A stretch of 33,553 nucleotides of DNA. Source: Leptolyngbya sp. 'hensonii'. Lineage in GTDB: Bacteria > Cyanobacteriota > Cyanobacteriia > GCF-001939115. Below are positions 1 to 9,328 of this stretch, one piece after another (position 1 is the stretch's first letter; the number at the start of each line of letters is the position of its first letter). The DNA lies in NCBI RefSeq assembly GCF_001939115.1, contig NZ_MQTZ01000002.1, forward strand, positions 1 to 33,553, in the 5' to 3' direction. The position numbers and the translations under genes are program-made. The notes under the pieces are model-generated. The model was not told where the DNA came from and did not search any database. It saw only the letters and a list, made by a program, of their open reading frames with translations.

Positions 1-1
1 C

Positions 2-1120
2 CTGTTCCGCAAGGCCAAGGAGAATGCCCCCTGCATCATCTTCATTGATGAGATTGATGCGGTTGGACGGCAGCGGGGTGCTGGCATTGGGGGTGGCAAC
101 GACGAGCGGGAACAGACCCTGAACCAGTTGTTGACCGAGATGGATGGGTTTGAGGGCAATACAGGCATCATCATCATTGCGGCCACCAACCGGCCTGATG
201 TGCTGGATTCAGCTTTGTTGCGCCCCGGTCGTTTCGATCGTCAGGTGACGGTGGATCCCCCCGATATTAAGGGTCGCCTGGAGGTTCTGAAAGTTCATGC
301 CCGTAACAAGAAGTTGGCTCCCGAAGTTTCCCTGGAATTGATTGCCCGCCGCACGCCCGGATTTTCTGGTGCGGACCTGGCCAACCTGCTGAATGAGGCT
401 GCGATTCTAACGGCCCGTCGCCGCAAGGAAGGCATCACGATGCTGGAAATTGATGACGCAGTCGATCGGGTCGTCGCTGGCATGGAAGGCACCCCCCTGG
501 TCGATAGCAAGAGCAAGCGCCTGATTGCCTATCATGAAATTGGCCATGCGATCGTGGGCACCGTCATCCAGGCCCATGACCCCGTTCAGAAGGTAACCCT
601 GATTCCACGCGGTCAGGCCCGAGGGTTGACCTGGTTTATGCCCAATGAAGATCAGGGTCTGATCTCTAGAGCCCAGATTCTGGCCCGAATTACCGGAGCC
701 CTGGGGGGGCGGGCCGCCGAGGATGTCATTTTCGGGGATGCAGAAGTGACCACAGGTGCTGGCAGCGACCTGCAACAGGTGGCTGGGATGGCCCGCCAGA
801 TGGTAACCCGATTCGGCATGTCTGCTCTGGGTCCCCTTTCTCTGGAAAGCCAGCAGGGTGAGGTATTTCTGGGGCGTGATTGGATGACCCGGACCGAATA
901 CTCAGAAGAAATTGCCACCAAAGTGGATGGGCAGGTGCGGGCGATCGTCGATCAGTGTTACCAAGATGCCAAGCGCATCATGCAGGAAAATCGGACGGTC
1001 ATCGATCGCCTGGTGGATCTGCTGGTGGAAAAGGAAACGATCGATGGGGATGAATTCCGTCAAATCGTGGCGGAGTACATCCCGGTTCCTGAGAAGGAAC
1101 AATTCGCCCCGCAACTGTAA
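2..1120 (+). CDS. ftsH: ATP-dependent zinc metalloprotease FtsH, 3' part
   Basis: This is a membrane-anchored AAA+ protease; in cyanobacteria FtsH complexes degrade damaged thylakoid and cytoplasmic-membrane proteins such as photodamaged D1. The reading frame is already open at base 2, so the N-terminal membrane segments and Walker A lie upstream of the window. Visible are Walker B ([11 protein letters not shown], about 35-70), the second region of homology ([20 protein letters not shown], about 183-242), and the protease zinc motif HEIGH at about 533-547. The distal [14 protein letters not shown] region should carry the third zinc ligand. The C-terminal helical domain is complete and ends in a TAA stop. 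All catalytic motifs expected in this part are intact. Cyanobacteria usually have four FtsH paralogues, and this fragment alone does not show which one it is. Confidence 0.97.
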   Translation: MFRKAKENAPCIIFIDEIDAVGRQRGAGIGGGNDEREQTLNQLLTEMDGFEGNTGIIIIAATNRPDVLDSALLRPGRFDRQVTVDPPDIKGRLEVLKVHARNKKLAPEVSLELIARRTPGFSGADLANLLNEAAILTARRRKEGITMLEIDDAVDRVVAGMEGTPLVDSKSKRLIAYHEIGHAIVGTVIQAHDPVQKVTLIPRGQARGLTWFMPNEDQGLISRAQILARITGALGGRAAEDVIFGDAEVTTGAGSDLQQVAGMARQMVTRFGMSALGPLSLESQQGEVFLGRDWMTRTEYSEEIATKVDGQVRAIVDQCYQDAKRIMQENRTVIDRLVDLLVEKETIDGDEFRQIVAEYIPVPEKEQFAPQL

Positions 1121-1149
1121 ATTGGGTTTTGGCATCAATTGATTTGTCG

Positions 1150-1179
1150 AGTAGGGGCGTTGCATGCAACGCCCCTACT
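1150..1179. repeat. 30-bp perfect palindrome, interspersed-repeat type
   Basis: A perfect inverted repeat with no loop bases, centred on GCATGC, lies 30 bp after the ftsH stop. Its core GGCGTTGCATGCAACGCC matches the second palindrome at 11172-11198 except for one compensated base pair. The position after ftsH suggests it could form a hairpin in the 3' end of the transcript. From memory, palindromes of this kind are common interspersed repeats in cyanobacterial genomes. Confidence 0.8.
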
Positions 1180-1249
1180 TGGTATATTGCCGGGTTGCTG
1201 TTACATTGTTTGAGGATTGTGACCCCATGTCTTGAGTGACCTGTGACCC

Positions 1250-2770
1250 ATGGCTGATGCTTCCCTGCCACCGCTAATTCAACAGATGTTACAGCCGGAT
1301 TTTTATCCCCATCCGGTGGTAGAACCGATCGAGCTGATTCAAACCCATGTCTCCTACGTTTTCTTAACTGGAGACTATGCCTACAAGCTGAAAAAGCCCG
1401 TCAATTTTGGCTTTCTGGACTACAGCACCCTGGAAAAAAGACAGCACTTTTGCCAGGAAGAACTGCGCCTGAACCAGCGGGGCGCTGCTGAACTCTATCT
1501 GGACGTTCTGCCCATTACTCAAACCGGAGACCAGTTTCACCTGGAGGGTACCACCGCCCCCGTAGAGTATGTCCTGAAAATGGTGCAGTTTCCCCAGGAG
1601 AATTTGTTGCTGGCTGTCTTCGAACGCAATGGGCTAACCTTCCAGCAGATGGAAGAACTGGGCCGACGAGTGGCCCAATTCCATGCTGTGGCGGAAACCA
1701 ATGACTACATCCGCACCTTCGGTGAGATTTCCCAGATCCGGGCTGCTTTTGACGAGAATTATCAGCAAACGGAGATCTACATCGGAGGGCCTCAAACCCA
1801 GGCTCAGTTTGACGGCACTCGGGAATATACCGATCGTTTCTTTGCGACCCGTCAGTCCCTGTTTGCCGATCGGATGGCCCAGCACTTTATCCGCGAATGC
1901 CACGGCGACCTGCACCTCCGTAATATTTGTCTCTGGCACGATCAGATCCTGCTGTTTGATTGCATCGAGTTCAACGAGCCCTTCCGGTTTGTCGATGTCA
2001 TGTACGATGTCGCCTTTACGATCATGGATCTGGAAGCCAGACAGCGGCCCGATCTGGGCAATGCCTTCCTGAATACCTATATCGAGCAGACCGGGGACTG
2101 GGAGGGGTTACAGTTATTGCCGTTGTACCTGAGCCGTCAGGCTTATGTGCGCGCTAAAGTCACGTCCTTTCTGCTGAATGACCCGGCAATTCCGGAGGCT
2201 GTTAAGCAGGAAGCCACCCAGGCAGCGGCCCATTACTATCATCTGGCCTGGAACTATACCAAACCTCGTGAGGGCTGTCTGGTACTGATGACGGGTCTTT
2301 CCGGTTCGGGCAAATCCACCACGGCCCGGAACCTGGCCCGCCGGATGAATGGCATTCACATTCGATCGGATGCGGTGCGCAAACATTTGGGCGGCATTCC
2401 CCTCCAGGAGCGTGGCGGGGACGACCTGTATACCCTGGAAATGAGTCAGAAAACCTATGGGCGCTTGCTCGAATTGGGGGTTGCTCTGGCCAGTCAGGGC
2501 TTCCCGGTGATTCTGGATGCCAAGTACGACAACCAGCCCCTGCGGTTGGAGGTGATTGGGGAGGCTCAGGTCCATCAGATTCCCTTGCATATCCTGCACT
2601 GTACCGCTCCCATGGAAGTCCTCCAGGAACGGGTTCGGCAGCGCACCGGAGATATTGCTGATGCCACCCTGGAGGTGCTGGCCCAGCAGTCTATGGATGT
2701 TTTCTCAGAAGTCGAGCAAGGATATGTCCGCACGATTGACACCACTCAGACTGTGGATGTCATCCTGTAG
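1250..2770 (+). CDS. Bifunctional aminoglycoside phosphotransferase-like / P-loop kinase protein
   Basis: Two domains are fused in 506 residues. Residues about 25-310 resemble the APH/choline-kinase fold: the catalytic loop is HGDLHLRN (218-225) and the metal-binding DCIEFN follows (237-242). Residues about 340-506 form an AAA_33/zeta-toxin-like P-loop kinase with Walker A GLSGSGKST (349-357). This architecture is known in bacteria (COG2187 joined to COG0645), usually annotated as AAA family ATPase, and its substrate is unknown. Both active sites look intact. It is unlikely to be an antibiotic-resistance enzyme; the APH label reflects fold only. The ATG at 1250 was chosen because it is the first in frame, although the ribosome-binding site is weak. 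It stands alone between the palindrome and the convergent M20 gene. Confidence 0.85.
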   Translation: MADASLPPLIQQMLQPDFYPHPVVEPIELIQTHVSYVFLTGDYAYKLKKPVNFGFLDYSTLEKRQHFCQEELRLNQRGAAELYLDVLPITQTGDQFHLEGTTAPVEYVLKMVQFPQENLLLAVFERNGLTFQQMEELGRRVAQFHAVAETNDYIRTFGEISQIRAAFDENYQQTEIYIGGPQTQAQFDGTREYTDRFFATRQSLFADRMAQHFIRECHGDLHLRNICLWHDQILLFDCIEFNEPFRFVDVMYDVAFTIMDLEARQRPDLGNAFLNTYIEQTGDWEGLQLLPLYLSRQAYVRAKVTSFLLNDPAIPEAVKQEATQAAAHYYHLAWNYTKPREGCLVLMTGLSGSGKSTTARNLARRMNGIHIRSDAVRKHLGGIPLQERGGDDLYTLEMSQKTYGRLLELGVALASQGFPVILDAKYDNQPLRLEVIGEAQVHQIPLHILHCTAPMEVLQERVRQRTGDIADATLEVLAQQSMDVFSEVEQGYVRTIDTTQTVDVIL

Positions 2771-2853
2771 CGCCATTGCCTGTAATCTCCCTGTTATACG
2801 TGTTATACGTCCCATGCCATGTCGTTACCCTAGAGACATTCTCTGGAACGTCT

Positions 2854-4050
2854 CTAGGGCGACGATGATGAACCCTGTTGTTGCCAGTATTTGTAAGCTG
2901 CATAGGCCATCGTAACCACACCCGTGACGATCGCGGTTTCATCTACCTCAAACTGGGGATGGTGCAACGGATAATTGGGCCGATCTTTGTAACCCACCCC
3001 CAGGCGGAACATGGTACCTGGAGCATGCTCCAGGTAGAGGGAAAAATCCTCAGCCCCCAGGGACGGCTCCAGCAGAATCTGCACCCGATCGTGCCCCCAG
3101 GCTTCCGCCGCTGCCGCTTCCACAATCTGGGTCAGGGCCAGGTTGTTCTGAACCGAGGGTACTCCCCGCCGGTAGTTAACCTCGTACTTGGCCCCATAGG
3201 ATTGACAGACCCCAGCCACAATCTGTTCGATCCAGGCTGGTAGTTGGGTTCGGGTATCTGGATGGAGCGATCGCACCGTTCCCTGTAAGCGCACCTGGTC
3301 GGCAATCACATTGGGAGCCCGCCCCCCATTAATCTGACCGATTGTCAGCACCACCGGGCGGAGGGGATTCTGGGTGCGACTGATGGCCTGTTGCAGAGTC
3401 GTCACTACCTGAGCGGCAATCCAGATCGCATCGGTGGCTTCATGGGGTCGGGCTCCATGACCCGATTCCCCAATAATGGTCATTTCCAGATCATCGGCAG
3501 CCGCTGTCAGTGCCCCATAGCGGATCCCAATCGACCCGGCTGGAATGGACGGGAACACATGCACAGAGAAAATGGCTCCAACCTGGTCCATGACGCCATC
3601 TTCCACCATCCAACCAGCTCCCTGGGCCACCTCCTCCGCAGGCTGGAATAGCAATCGCACATTCCCTGGCAGATCTTTCCCCAGTTGAGACAGAACCATG
3701 GCGGTTCCCAGCCCCACGGTGGTATGCACATCATGGCCACAGGCATGCATGACACCAGCCCGACGGGAAGCAAACTCCAGGCTGGTTCGTTCCTGGATCG
3801 GCAGCGCGTCCATGTCTGTTCGAATCGCCAGGAGGCGATCGTGGGCTCCCTCCTGAATCAGATCACCTACCACCCCCACTCGCCCCACCGCCTCCTGCAC
3901 CCGCAATCCACAGGAAGACAGAACTCCGGCAACGTAGGCAGCGGTTTGATGCTCCTGACCGCTCAGTTCCGGATGGCTATGGAGATGACGACGGATCTCA
4001 ATCAAGCGGGGAGCCAGGGTGGCGACCAGATCCTTAATACGACTGAGCAT
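2854..4050 (-). CDS. M20 family metallopeptidase / amidohydrolase (HipO-like)
   Basis: This is a di-metal amidohydrolase of the M20D group (N-acyl-amino-acid, hippurate or IAA-amino-acid hydrolase type), which cleaves N-acyl or peptide-like amide bonds in the cytoplasm. Metal-site residues are present: DMDALP (79-84), HACGHD (102-107, Cys104 and His106 as likely ligands), PAEE with the general-base glutamate at 139-140, His164 in SVHVFP, and a late His in LHHPQFEVDE. The dimerisation lid with GHGARPHEATD follows at about 198-208. The length of 398 residues is normal. It is transcribed towards the preceding gene. The exact acyl substrate cannot be read from the sequence. Confidence 0.92.
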   Translation of the reverse strand: MLSRIKDLVATLAPRLIEIRRHLHSHPELSGQEHQTAAYVAGVLSSCGLRVQEAVGRVGVVGDLIQEGAHDRLLAIRTDMDALPIQERTSLEFASRRAGVMHACGHDVHTTVGLGTAMVLSQLGKDLPGNVRLLFQPAEEVAQGAGWMVEDGVMDQVGAIFSVHVFPSIPAGSIGIRYGALTAAADDLEMTIIGESGHGARPHEATDAIWIAAQVVTTLQQAISRTQNPLRPVVLTIGQINGGRAPNVIADQVRLQGTVRSLHPDTRTQLPAWIEQIVAGVCQSYGAKYEVNYRRGVPSVQNNLALTQIVEAAAAEAWGHDRVQILLEPSLGAEDFSLYLEHAPGTMFRLGVGYKDRPNYPLHHPQFEVDETAIVTGVVTMAYAAYKYWQQQGSSSSP

Positions 4051-4090
4051 TATGTAACTGAAATAGGATTGTTATCCAGTTTACACAAGT

Positions 4091-6178
4091 TTACTGATTG
4101 GGTTTGTCCCGTGGTTCGGGCCTGACTGGGGCCAGAACTAGCAGACCATCTACCTGCTCCTTTTCAGCAGTCGTGAGACTGCTACCACTGATACTCCGAA
4201 TGGTCCCCATCACCTGCCTCACTTCCGTTGCCCCCGGAAAAAGTCCCAACGGAATTAAGCTATAAATCCAGGACAGGGAAGCCCCCATATTGATATAGAA
4301 GTACCCCTCATTGGGGCTAGGAAAATCTGCCGTTGCCGTTTTGAAGGTATAGTCCTGGGTCAGGTTCCACAAAGGTTTGGGGACCAGATCAGCCATTGAG
4401 CCTGTGCCCAGGGCCACAATTAGCGTGTCCTGGCTAATCCAGGTATAGGCGAAGATGCTCTGGGACTTTTTCTTGTCGTCTTTCACGTCCCAACTGATTA
4501 CCGTCTGCCCCCGCAACTTCCGGGCCACAGTTTTGATCTCCCCCTTGGATTTCACTCGGACGAACTCGTTCAACCGTTTCAGGGTCGTTTCTGCTACCGA
4601 TCGCTGGCTGGTTGTCAGAATTAGGGCCGTACCCAGGTTGAGTTTTGGAAAGAACTCATTGAACACACTTTTCCGAGCCGGATAAAGCAGCAGGGCATAG
4701 TCCCCATCCATCCAGGCAAACAGGTCCCGATCCAGATCCAGACCAATGTTCTGGCGAGCGGCTTTGCGAAATTCACCCAGACTCTTTTTCAGCTCTGGAT
4801 CCGCCTCGAACTGCTTGACAAATTTTTCCCATTGCCGTTTCAGGTTATAGCCCGTGGAGGTCAGATAGGTAATTGCCGGAATGCGGGTCAGAATCTGATC
4901 TTGCTGCGATGTTAACCCACTAGCCCGATCGGGTTGAGGTTTTTGAAAGTAAATGCTGGATTGGGTGCGGATTCCCTGGGGCAGTACCCAAACAAACCCC
5001 TCAACCGTACTGTATTCATCGGTTAGAAGCTGAAGTTGCTTTTCCAGTTCATCTCTGGAGGGCAGGGGAATAGGGGTATATTCCGGGTCAGCGGAGTTTT
5101 CAGGGGGAAGAAAATCAGAAAACTGGACGACCTCGGGAAAGTTCATGTAGAAGGACAGCAGGGACGGCTTGAACTGTGAGTGATTCAGAGTTTTCTGGAA
5201 CAGAGGATTGGCCGTCAACCGGGAAGGCTGTTCCTGGGCGTCAATGAATCGCTCGATCGGAGCCGCAATATTGGTCATCACCACATAACCGGGGAAGCGA
5301 GCCACGACCAACCCCTCTTCAGGGAGTTCCCCCTCTGCCGGTGGCTTGTCTGGATCAGCCTCATCGGGCTCGGAGGAAGGTTGCTTCTCCAAGAGAGGTG
5401 GTTGGGCTGGGTCTGCCGGAAGCGGCGAGGGGGCTAGAGAGGGGTTGGGGGAACTTGGGAGCGATCGAGAGGGCAACGGTTTAACTTCGTCACGCCGAAC
5501 TCCAGACTGAAATGCCAGCAAGGCCCTGGAGGAAGCGGGTTGCCAAAGGAAGCGGGGCACGGCCAAGAGTTGGGGCAGTAGAGGACGGCGAGTCTCGGTT
5601 TGGTTGGGTGGAGTGGGCTCCTCTGGAGGCTCCTCTGGTTTCCACTCCTGCAGAAGGATTCCCTTATAGCGACGTTCAATTGGGTTAGGAACATCCTTCT
5701 GAGCTGTTTTGAGGAAACTATCAAATTTCTGAAAGTCTTTCACCGGCACTAACAAGATGAAATTAGACTCCAGGGTTACGTCTTTGGCTCCTCCGGTGGG
5801 CAAGAGGGCCACCACAGCCTTGCCCTCTCCTAACCAATCTGGAATCTCCTTTAAAACCTCAAACTCTTCTGGCAAAGAAGTAGACTCCCCTGCTGCCAGA
5901 CTGAAGAATGTTTCTATGATCGATCGCACCTCTGAAAAGAGTTGAAATCGATTCAGCTCACTCCAGGCTGATCCCGACGTGTTAATGGTAATGACTGCCG
6001 CCGTATTCTCCGGTAGATCGGTGATGGCCTGAGGATCGGATGTCTGAGCCAGCGTGCGGGAGGGAGAAATAAGAGTCCAGACTGGGGCGATCGCAAAAGC
6101 CGCTGCGATCGAGAGGGCAGTACGGTGCAGCAATTTAGTCCTACCTTGGTTTTTGGACACAGCGTAGCCGATCGTCAC
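4091..6178 (-). CDS. DUF3352 domain protein, exported
   Basis: This cyanobacterial protein of unknown function has 695 residues. It begins with a basic N-terminus and a hydrophobic stretch (about 21-40) ending near TLAQ, which looks like a signal peptide or anchor, so the bulk probably lies in periplasm or lumen. The mature start (ITDLPENTAAVITINTSGSAW) is typical of DUF3352. Two Pro/Glu/Ser-rich, probably disordered insertions lie at about 178-200 and 233-288. It follows the thioredoxin-fold gene by only 11 bp on the same strand, so the two are probably cotranscribed and may act in the same compartment. No catalytic motif was recognised. Confidence 0.8.
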   Translation of the reverse strand: MTIGYAVSKNQGRTKLLHRTALSIAAAFAIAPVWTLISPSRTLAQTSDPQAITDLPENTAAVITINTSGSAWSELNRFQLFSEVRSIIETFFSLAAGESTSLPEEFEVLKEIPDWLGEGKAVVALLPTGGAKDVTLESNFILLVPVKDFQKFDSFLKTAQKDVPNPIERRYKGILLQEWKPEEPPEEPTPPNQTETRRPLLPQLLAVPRFLWQPASSRALLAFQSGVRRDEVKPLPSRSLPSSPNPSLAPSPLPADPAQPPLLEKQPSSEPDEADPDKPPAEGELPEEGLVVARFPGYVVMTNIAAPIERFIDAQEQPSRLTANPLFQKTLNHSQFKPSLLSFYMNFPEVVQFSDFLPPENSADPEYTPIPLPSRDELEKQLQLLTDEYSTVEGFVWVLPQGIRTQSSIYFQKPQPDRASGLTSQQDQILTRIPAITYLTSTGYNLKRQWEKFVKQFEADPELKKSLGEFRKAARQNIGLDLDRDLFAWMDGDYALLLYPARKSVFNEFFPKLNLGTALILTTSQRSVAETTLKRLNEFVRVKSKGEIKTVARKLRGQTVISWDVKDDKKKSQSIFAYTWISQDTLIVALGTGSMADLVPKPLWNLTQDYTFKTATADFPSPNEGYFYINMGASLSWIYSLIPLGLFPGATEVRQVMGTIRSISGSSLTTAEKEQVDGLLVLAPVRPEPRDKPNQ

Positions 6179-6189
6179 CAGTTTCGCAA

Positions 6190-6756
6190 TTATTGCTGGA
6201 CCAGTTCCGTATTGATTTCGTTGACGATGCGACGACGCAACTCAACCGATTCAGAGCGGGGTAATAAATCGAACACCTGGCGGAAAACATCATCCACCCG
6301 TTCGAAGGGAATTTTCCCTTTTTCATCCAGCACCACCTGGCCTGCCTGGTCGATCAGGACAGTCTGAGGCACTCGGCCCTTGTAATAAAATCCAGGATCC
6401 TGGGGACTGTACTTCACATCCGGCAGGAGAGAATCACTCGAAACGGGGATGAAGTTGGCAGCTCGACCGTAATAGGCTTGGAGCTGGGAGATAACACCTG
6501 AATATTCCTTACAGTCGCGACTATCTTCGGTATAGAACATGAGCAGGGCTGGCTTTTGGCGCTTCAGAGACTCTGCCAGGCTAATTCTGGGCGGAACCAA
6601 GGATCCGTTTCCGGCGTAGAGCGCAAAAATATTGCCATCGAAGTGATCATCGTGTAACCCGGCCTGAGCGGGAAGAACACCGGCAACGAGAGAGGTGAGC
6701 AAGAGAACCAGAATCAGGGTCAGTCTGAACAGCGGCTTCCACCAGGACAAAGACAT
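6190..6756 (-). CDS. Exported thioredoxin-fold protein; possible photosystem I accessory factor
   Basis: The product has 188 residues with an N-terminal signal or anchor (hydrophobic about 10-28, ending PAQAG) and a thioredoxin-like body (KPALLMFYTEDSRDCKEY, then VPQTVLIDQAGQVVLDEKG). The redox CXXC is absent: the equivalent site has a single Cys in SRDC, so it is unlikely to act as a classical disulfide oxidoreductase. From memory, close cyanobacterial relatives carry the product name 'thylakoid membrane photosystem I accessory factor'; that label is recalled, not tested here. The C-terminus (DLLPRSESVELRRR) also fits that family. The start ATG at 6756 gives the complete signal sequence. It lies directly upstream of the DUF3352 gene. 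Confidence 0.75.
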   Translation of the reverse strand: MSLSWWKPLFRLTLILVLLLTSLVAGVLPAQAGLHDDHFDGNIFALYAGNGSLVPPRISLAESLKRQKPALLMFYTEDSRDCKEYSGVISQLQAYYGRAANFIPVSSDSLLPDVKYSPQDPGFYYKGRVPQTVLIDQAGQVVLDEKGKIPFERVDDVFRQVFDLLPRSESVELRRRIVNEINTELVQQ

Positions 6757-6923
6757 ACAGGTGCGACTGAATCATCAGTAACGTTACAGACTGTAGTCTA
6801 CCGTAAATGGGCCAGACAATAGCTAGACCTTTCCCCCTCCAGCCCCCCTTCCAGGGACGATCGCCCGTCCAACCTGTTCTGGGGCTGCAGGTAGCTGCCT
6901 CGGCGGTCCAAGCCACTGCAGGA

Positions 6924-8006
6924 TCACGGAGAGGAAGGGGCATTGGGATGGGTCATCACCAGGTTTTTAAGCTGTGCAGGTACTGCCGGGTGGTACATGA
7001 TCTCTTGCAAGATCTGGGGCGAAGCCTGGGGATGTTGGGCAATCCGTTCCCAAAGAATAAGGTCAACCTGCTGCCCTGGTTCAGATTCGATCAGTTGCGC
7101 CAGGATCGACGCAGAAGTATGGGGATGCTGAGCCAAACTGCGGCGAATCGCAGTCCAATCCAGAGAAGGATAGAAGACTGCATTTTGTTCCAGCAATGCC
7201 AGCTTTTCCAGCGTCTGCTCTGAGGTGTTGGGATGCTCAATCAGGCGGCAGTAGGTAAGGCTGCGATCGGGGGAGTGATGTTTCTTCAGTGAAAACCTCA
7301 AGTCGGATACCTGATCGAAGATCCAGTCCAATGCATTGCCGGAAAGGTGGGCATAGGGAGAGAACCTGGAGTTCAGTAACATGTAAAAATCTGGGTCATC
7401 GGTCAGTTCTAGCTCAAAAATTCGGGGCAATTGGTCTAAAATCCCTCGCGTGACATGGGGGTGAGAGAAAAGCTGCAATCTGAAATACTTCCCCAAGGGG
7501 CCTTCGGCGATCTGTTGCAGGATAGGGGCCGGAGTACCGGGATTTTGTACGATCGCCCCCAGAACCTGCTGGGCTTCTTCTCGCCACTTTTGCCAGTTGC
7601 TCTGGGAACCCGCATGGGGTAATTTCTGATACCGCTGAACTGCTCTTTCCACAAGGGAAATTGGGATTTCTGGCAACCCAAGCAGGCTCATCAGAGTGGC
7701 CACAGGGATTTCATCAATCAAGTTGGGATGCTCCAACCAGAGTAGGGAAAATACAGGGTTATGCAAAAGCTGCCTGGGGAACTCAGCCCCCAGGTTAAAC
7801 AAAATATCACGAGGGGTCTTGGGATTCTCGATAATGATTTGCCGCACCGGAGGACAACCCAAACCCAGTTCTCGCAGGAGATCAGGCGGAGTTCCAGGAT
7901 TCTGGGCAACGAGGCAGGCCAGTTCAAAACTTTGATGGGCCAGAGATCGCAACAATTTAGGAGAAGTTGTCGCATCAGCCGCTTGCTGTTCACGGGTGGG
8001 ATACAT
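6924..8006 (-). CDS. Leucine-rich-repeat-variant (LRV) protein
   Basis: This 360-residue protein is built of degenerate repeats of about 24-40 residues with the signature xxxNPxTPxxxLxxL. Examples are VAQNPGTPPDLLREL, IENPKTPRDILFNL, VQNPGTPAPILQQI, SHPHVTRGILDQL, IEHPNTSEQTLEKL, AQHPHTSASILAQL and AQHPQASPQILQEI. These match the LRV superhelical repeat, an all-helical solenoid usually linked to protein binding. No signal peptide or membrane segment is seen, so it is probably cytoplasmic. The N-terminal cysteine cluster that carries an Fe-S centre in the Azotobacter LRV protein is not evident. It is divergent from the carbonic anhydrase across about 154 bp. The binding partner is unknown. Confidence 0.8.
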   Translation of the reverse strand: MYPTREQQAADATTSPKLLRSLAHQSFELACLVAQNPGTPPDLLRELGLGCPPVRQIIIENPKTPRDILFNLGAEFPRQLLHNPVFSLLWLEHPNLIDEIPVATLMSLLGLPEIPISLVERAVQRYQKLPHAGSQSNWQKWREEAQQVLGAIVQNPGTPAPILQQIAEGPLGKYFRLQLFSHPHVTRGILDQLPRIFELELTDDPDFYMLLNSRFSPYAHLSGNALDWIFDQVSDLRFSLKKHHSPDRSLTYCRLIEHPNTSEQTLEKLALLEQNAVFYPSLDWTAIRRSLAQHPHTSASILAQLIESEPGQQVDLILWERIAQHPQASPQILQEIMYHPAVPAQLKNLVMTHPNAPSSP

Positions 8007-8160
8007 AGGGCAGTAGGGAACGACGATTCACATTTCTGTGAAGTTGTATCTCCAGGCCGAGTGGAGTTATGCAGAACCTGCTAAGTCTTTCAAAGAAGCC
8101 ATTGCATCGGGGTCCAAGGCCCAGTATTCTCAACCAGAGATACCTTTCCATCCCAGTTCC

Positions 8161-8892
8161 ATGAAAAAACTCCTCAAAGGTCTCCACGAATTTCAGACCC
8201 AGCACTTCAGCCGCTATCGAGACCTGTTTGAACAACTGGCCGAGGGCCAGACCCCCAGAATTTTGTTCATTACCTGTTCCGATTCTCGGATTGATCCCAA
8301 TCTGATCACCCAGGCTGAAGTTGGAGACCTGTTCGTGATTCGCAATGCGGGCAATATTATTCCACCTTTTGGCTCGGCTAATGGGGGGGAAGGTGCTGCG
8401 ATCGAATATGCCATCCATGCCCTGGGGATTGAACAGGTGATTGTTTGTGGGCATTCCCATTGCGGGGCCATGAAGGGGTTGTTAAAACTGGATACCCTCT
8501 CAGCCTCCATGCCGTTGGTTTATGAATGGCTCCAGCATGCTGAGGCTACCCGACGCCTGATTCAAGAAAACTATGGGGATTATGTCGGAGAAGAATTGCT
8601 GGATGCCACGATCGCTGAAAACGTCTTGACCCAAATTGAGAACCTCCGCACTTATCCGGTCATTCGCGCCAAACTGCATCGGGGAGAGATCTTCCTCCAC
8701 GGTTGGGTGTATCGGTTTGAAACCGGAGAAATCCTGGCCTATGATGCCGCCCGTCAGGATTTTGTCGCTCCCTACAGCCAGCTTGCTACAACCTCTGGTC
8801 TGGGTTATGTCCTGCCCAAGCCTGAAAAGCTGTCCCGCTCCTGGATTTCACCTGAGCAGGCCGATCGGATTTATCGCGGGTCTCAAGCTTGA
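8161..8892 (+). CDS. ccaA: Beta-class carbonic anhydrase, carboxysomal type
   Basis: This enzyme interconverts bicarbonate and CO2; the close relative in Synechocystis (CcaA) is packaged in the beta-carboxysome and supplies Rubisco. From the ATG at 8161 the protein has 243 residues. Its zinc site falls at Cys39, Asp41 (CSDSR), His98 and Cys101 (CGHSHCGAM), the same numbering I recall for Synechocystis CcaA, which supports this start. The frame stays open upstream to 8038, but those 41 extra codons look unrelated to the family. The C-terminal tail ends QADRIYRGSQA, like the CcaA tail, though the linker before it is shorter. It is monocistronic, with a terminator candidate at 8957-8985. Confidence 0.93.
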   Translation: MKKLLKGLHEFQTQHFSRYRDLFEQLAEGQTPRILFITCSDSRIDPNLITQAEVGDLFVIRNAGNIIPPFGSANGGEGAAIEYAIHALGIEQVIVCGHSHCGAMKGLLKLDTLSASMPLVYEWLQHAEATRRLIQENYGDYVGEELLDATIAENVLTQIENLRTYPVIRAKLHRGEIFLHGWVYRFETGEILAYDAARQDFVAPYSQLATTSGLGYVLPKPEKLSRSWISPEQADRIYRGSQA

Positions 8893-9328
8893 ACCTCCAT
8901 ATCTATGGATATGGATACAATCTATTCTTACAAACTGTAGGGAGTGGGATGCATGGATCTTCAACTTCTCTAAGAAGTTGGAGATTTGTTGCAAGAGGTT
9001 GGAGATCTAAGCAGTTACTCCAGTTCACACTGTGACGACGATCGCGATACGGATTTAAAATCAGTGATTTAGAACCTGCTAGTTAAAGAATTTAGGAATA
9101 ATTAAAATTCCTTCGAATCTGCTCAGATGAGCCTTCTGAAGTCGATCGAAATCTCTTTTGATATGGGGGAGTTTAATTCTGCTGAAATAGTGCCATTTAA
9201 GACAGAAGGGCGTATCCTGGTACTAGTTTAAAGCTATAGGGAATTTTAACGATATAACTCCTACGGATAGCGCATCTACACCGAAAGAGCATCGAACTAT
9301 TTGCCACCAGGGTGAAGGTTGAATATTA
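8893..9328. other. Intergenic region between ccaA and the DMT transporter
   Basis: These 436 bp contain no convincing ORF. Near the ccaA end there is a short AT-rich hairpin (8897-8914, CCATATC/GATATGG) and then the stronger hairpin at 8957-8985. The rest (about 9050-9320) is AT-rich and presumably carries the promoter and 5' leader of the downstream transporter, whose ribosome-binding site is GAAGG near 9314. No known RNA family was recognised. Confidence 0.5.
8957..8985 (+). terminator. Candidate intrinsic terminator after ccaA
   Basis: A 13-bp stem (one G-T pair) closes on a CTA loop, with left arm ATCTTCAACTTCT at 8957-8969 and right arm at 8973-8985, and is followed by TTGTTG. It lies about 65 bp after the ccaA stop. 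The T-run is interrupted, so strength is uncertain. Confidence 0.5.

Noticed and set aside
8038-8160. N-terminal 41-codon extension of the carbonic anhydrase
   Set aside because: The extension is unlike the family, and zinc-ligand numbering fits the ATG at 8161.
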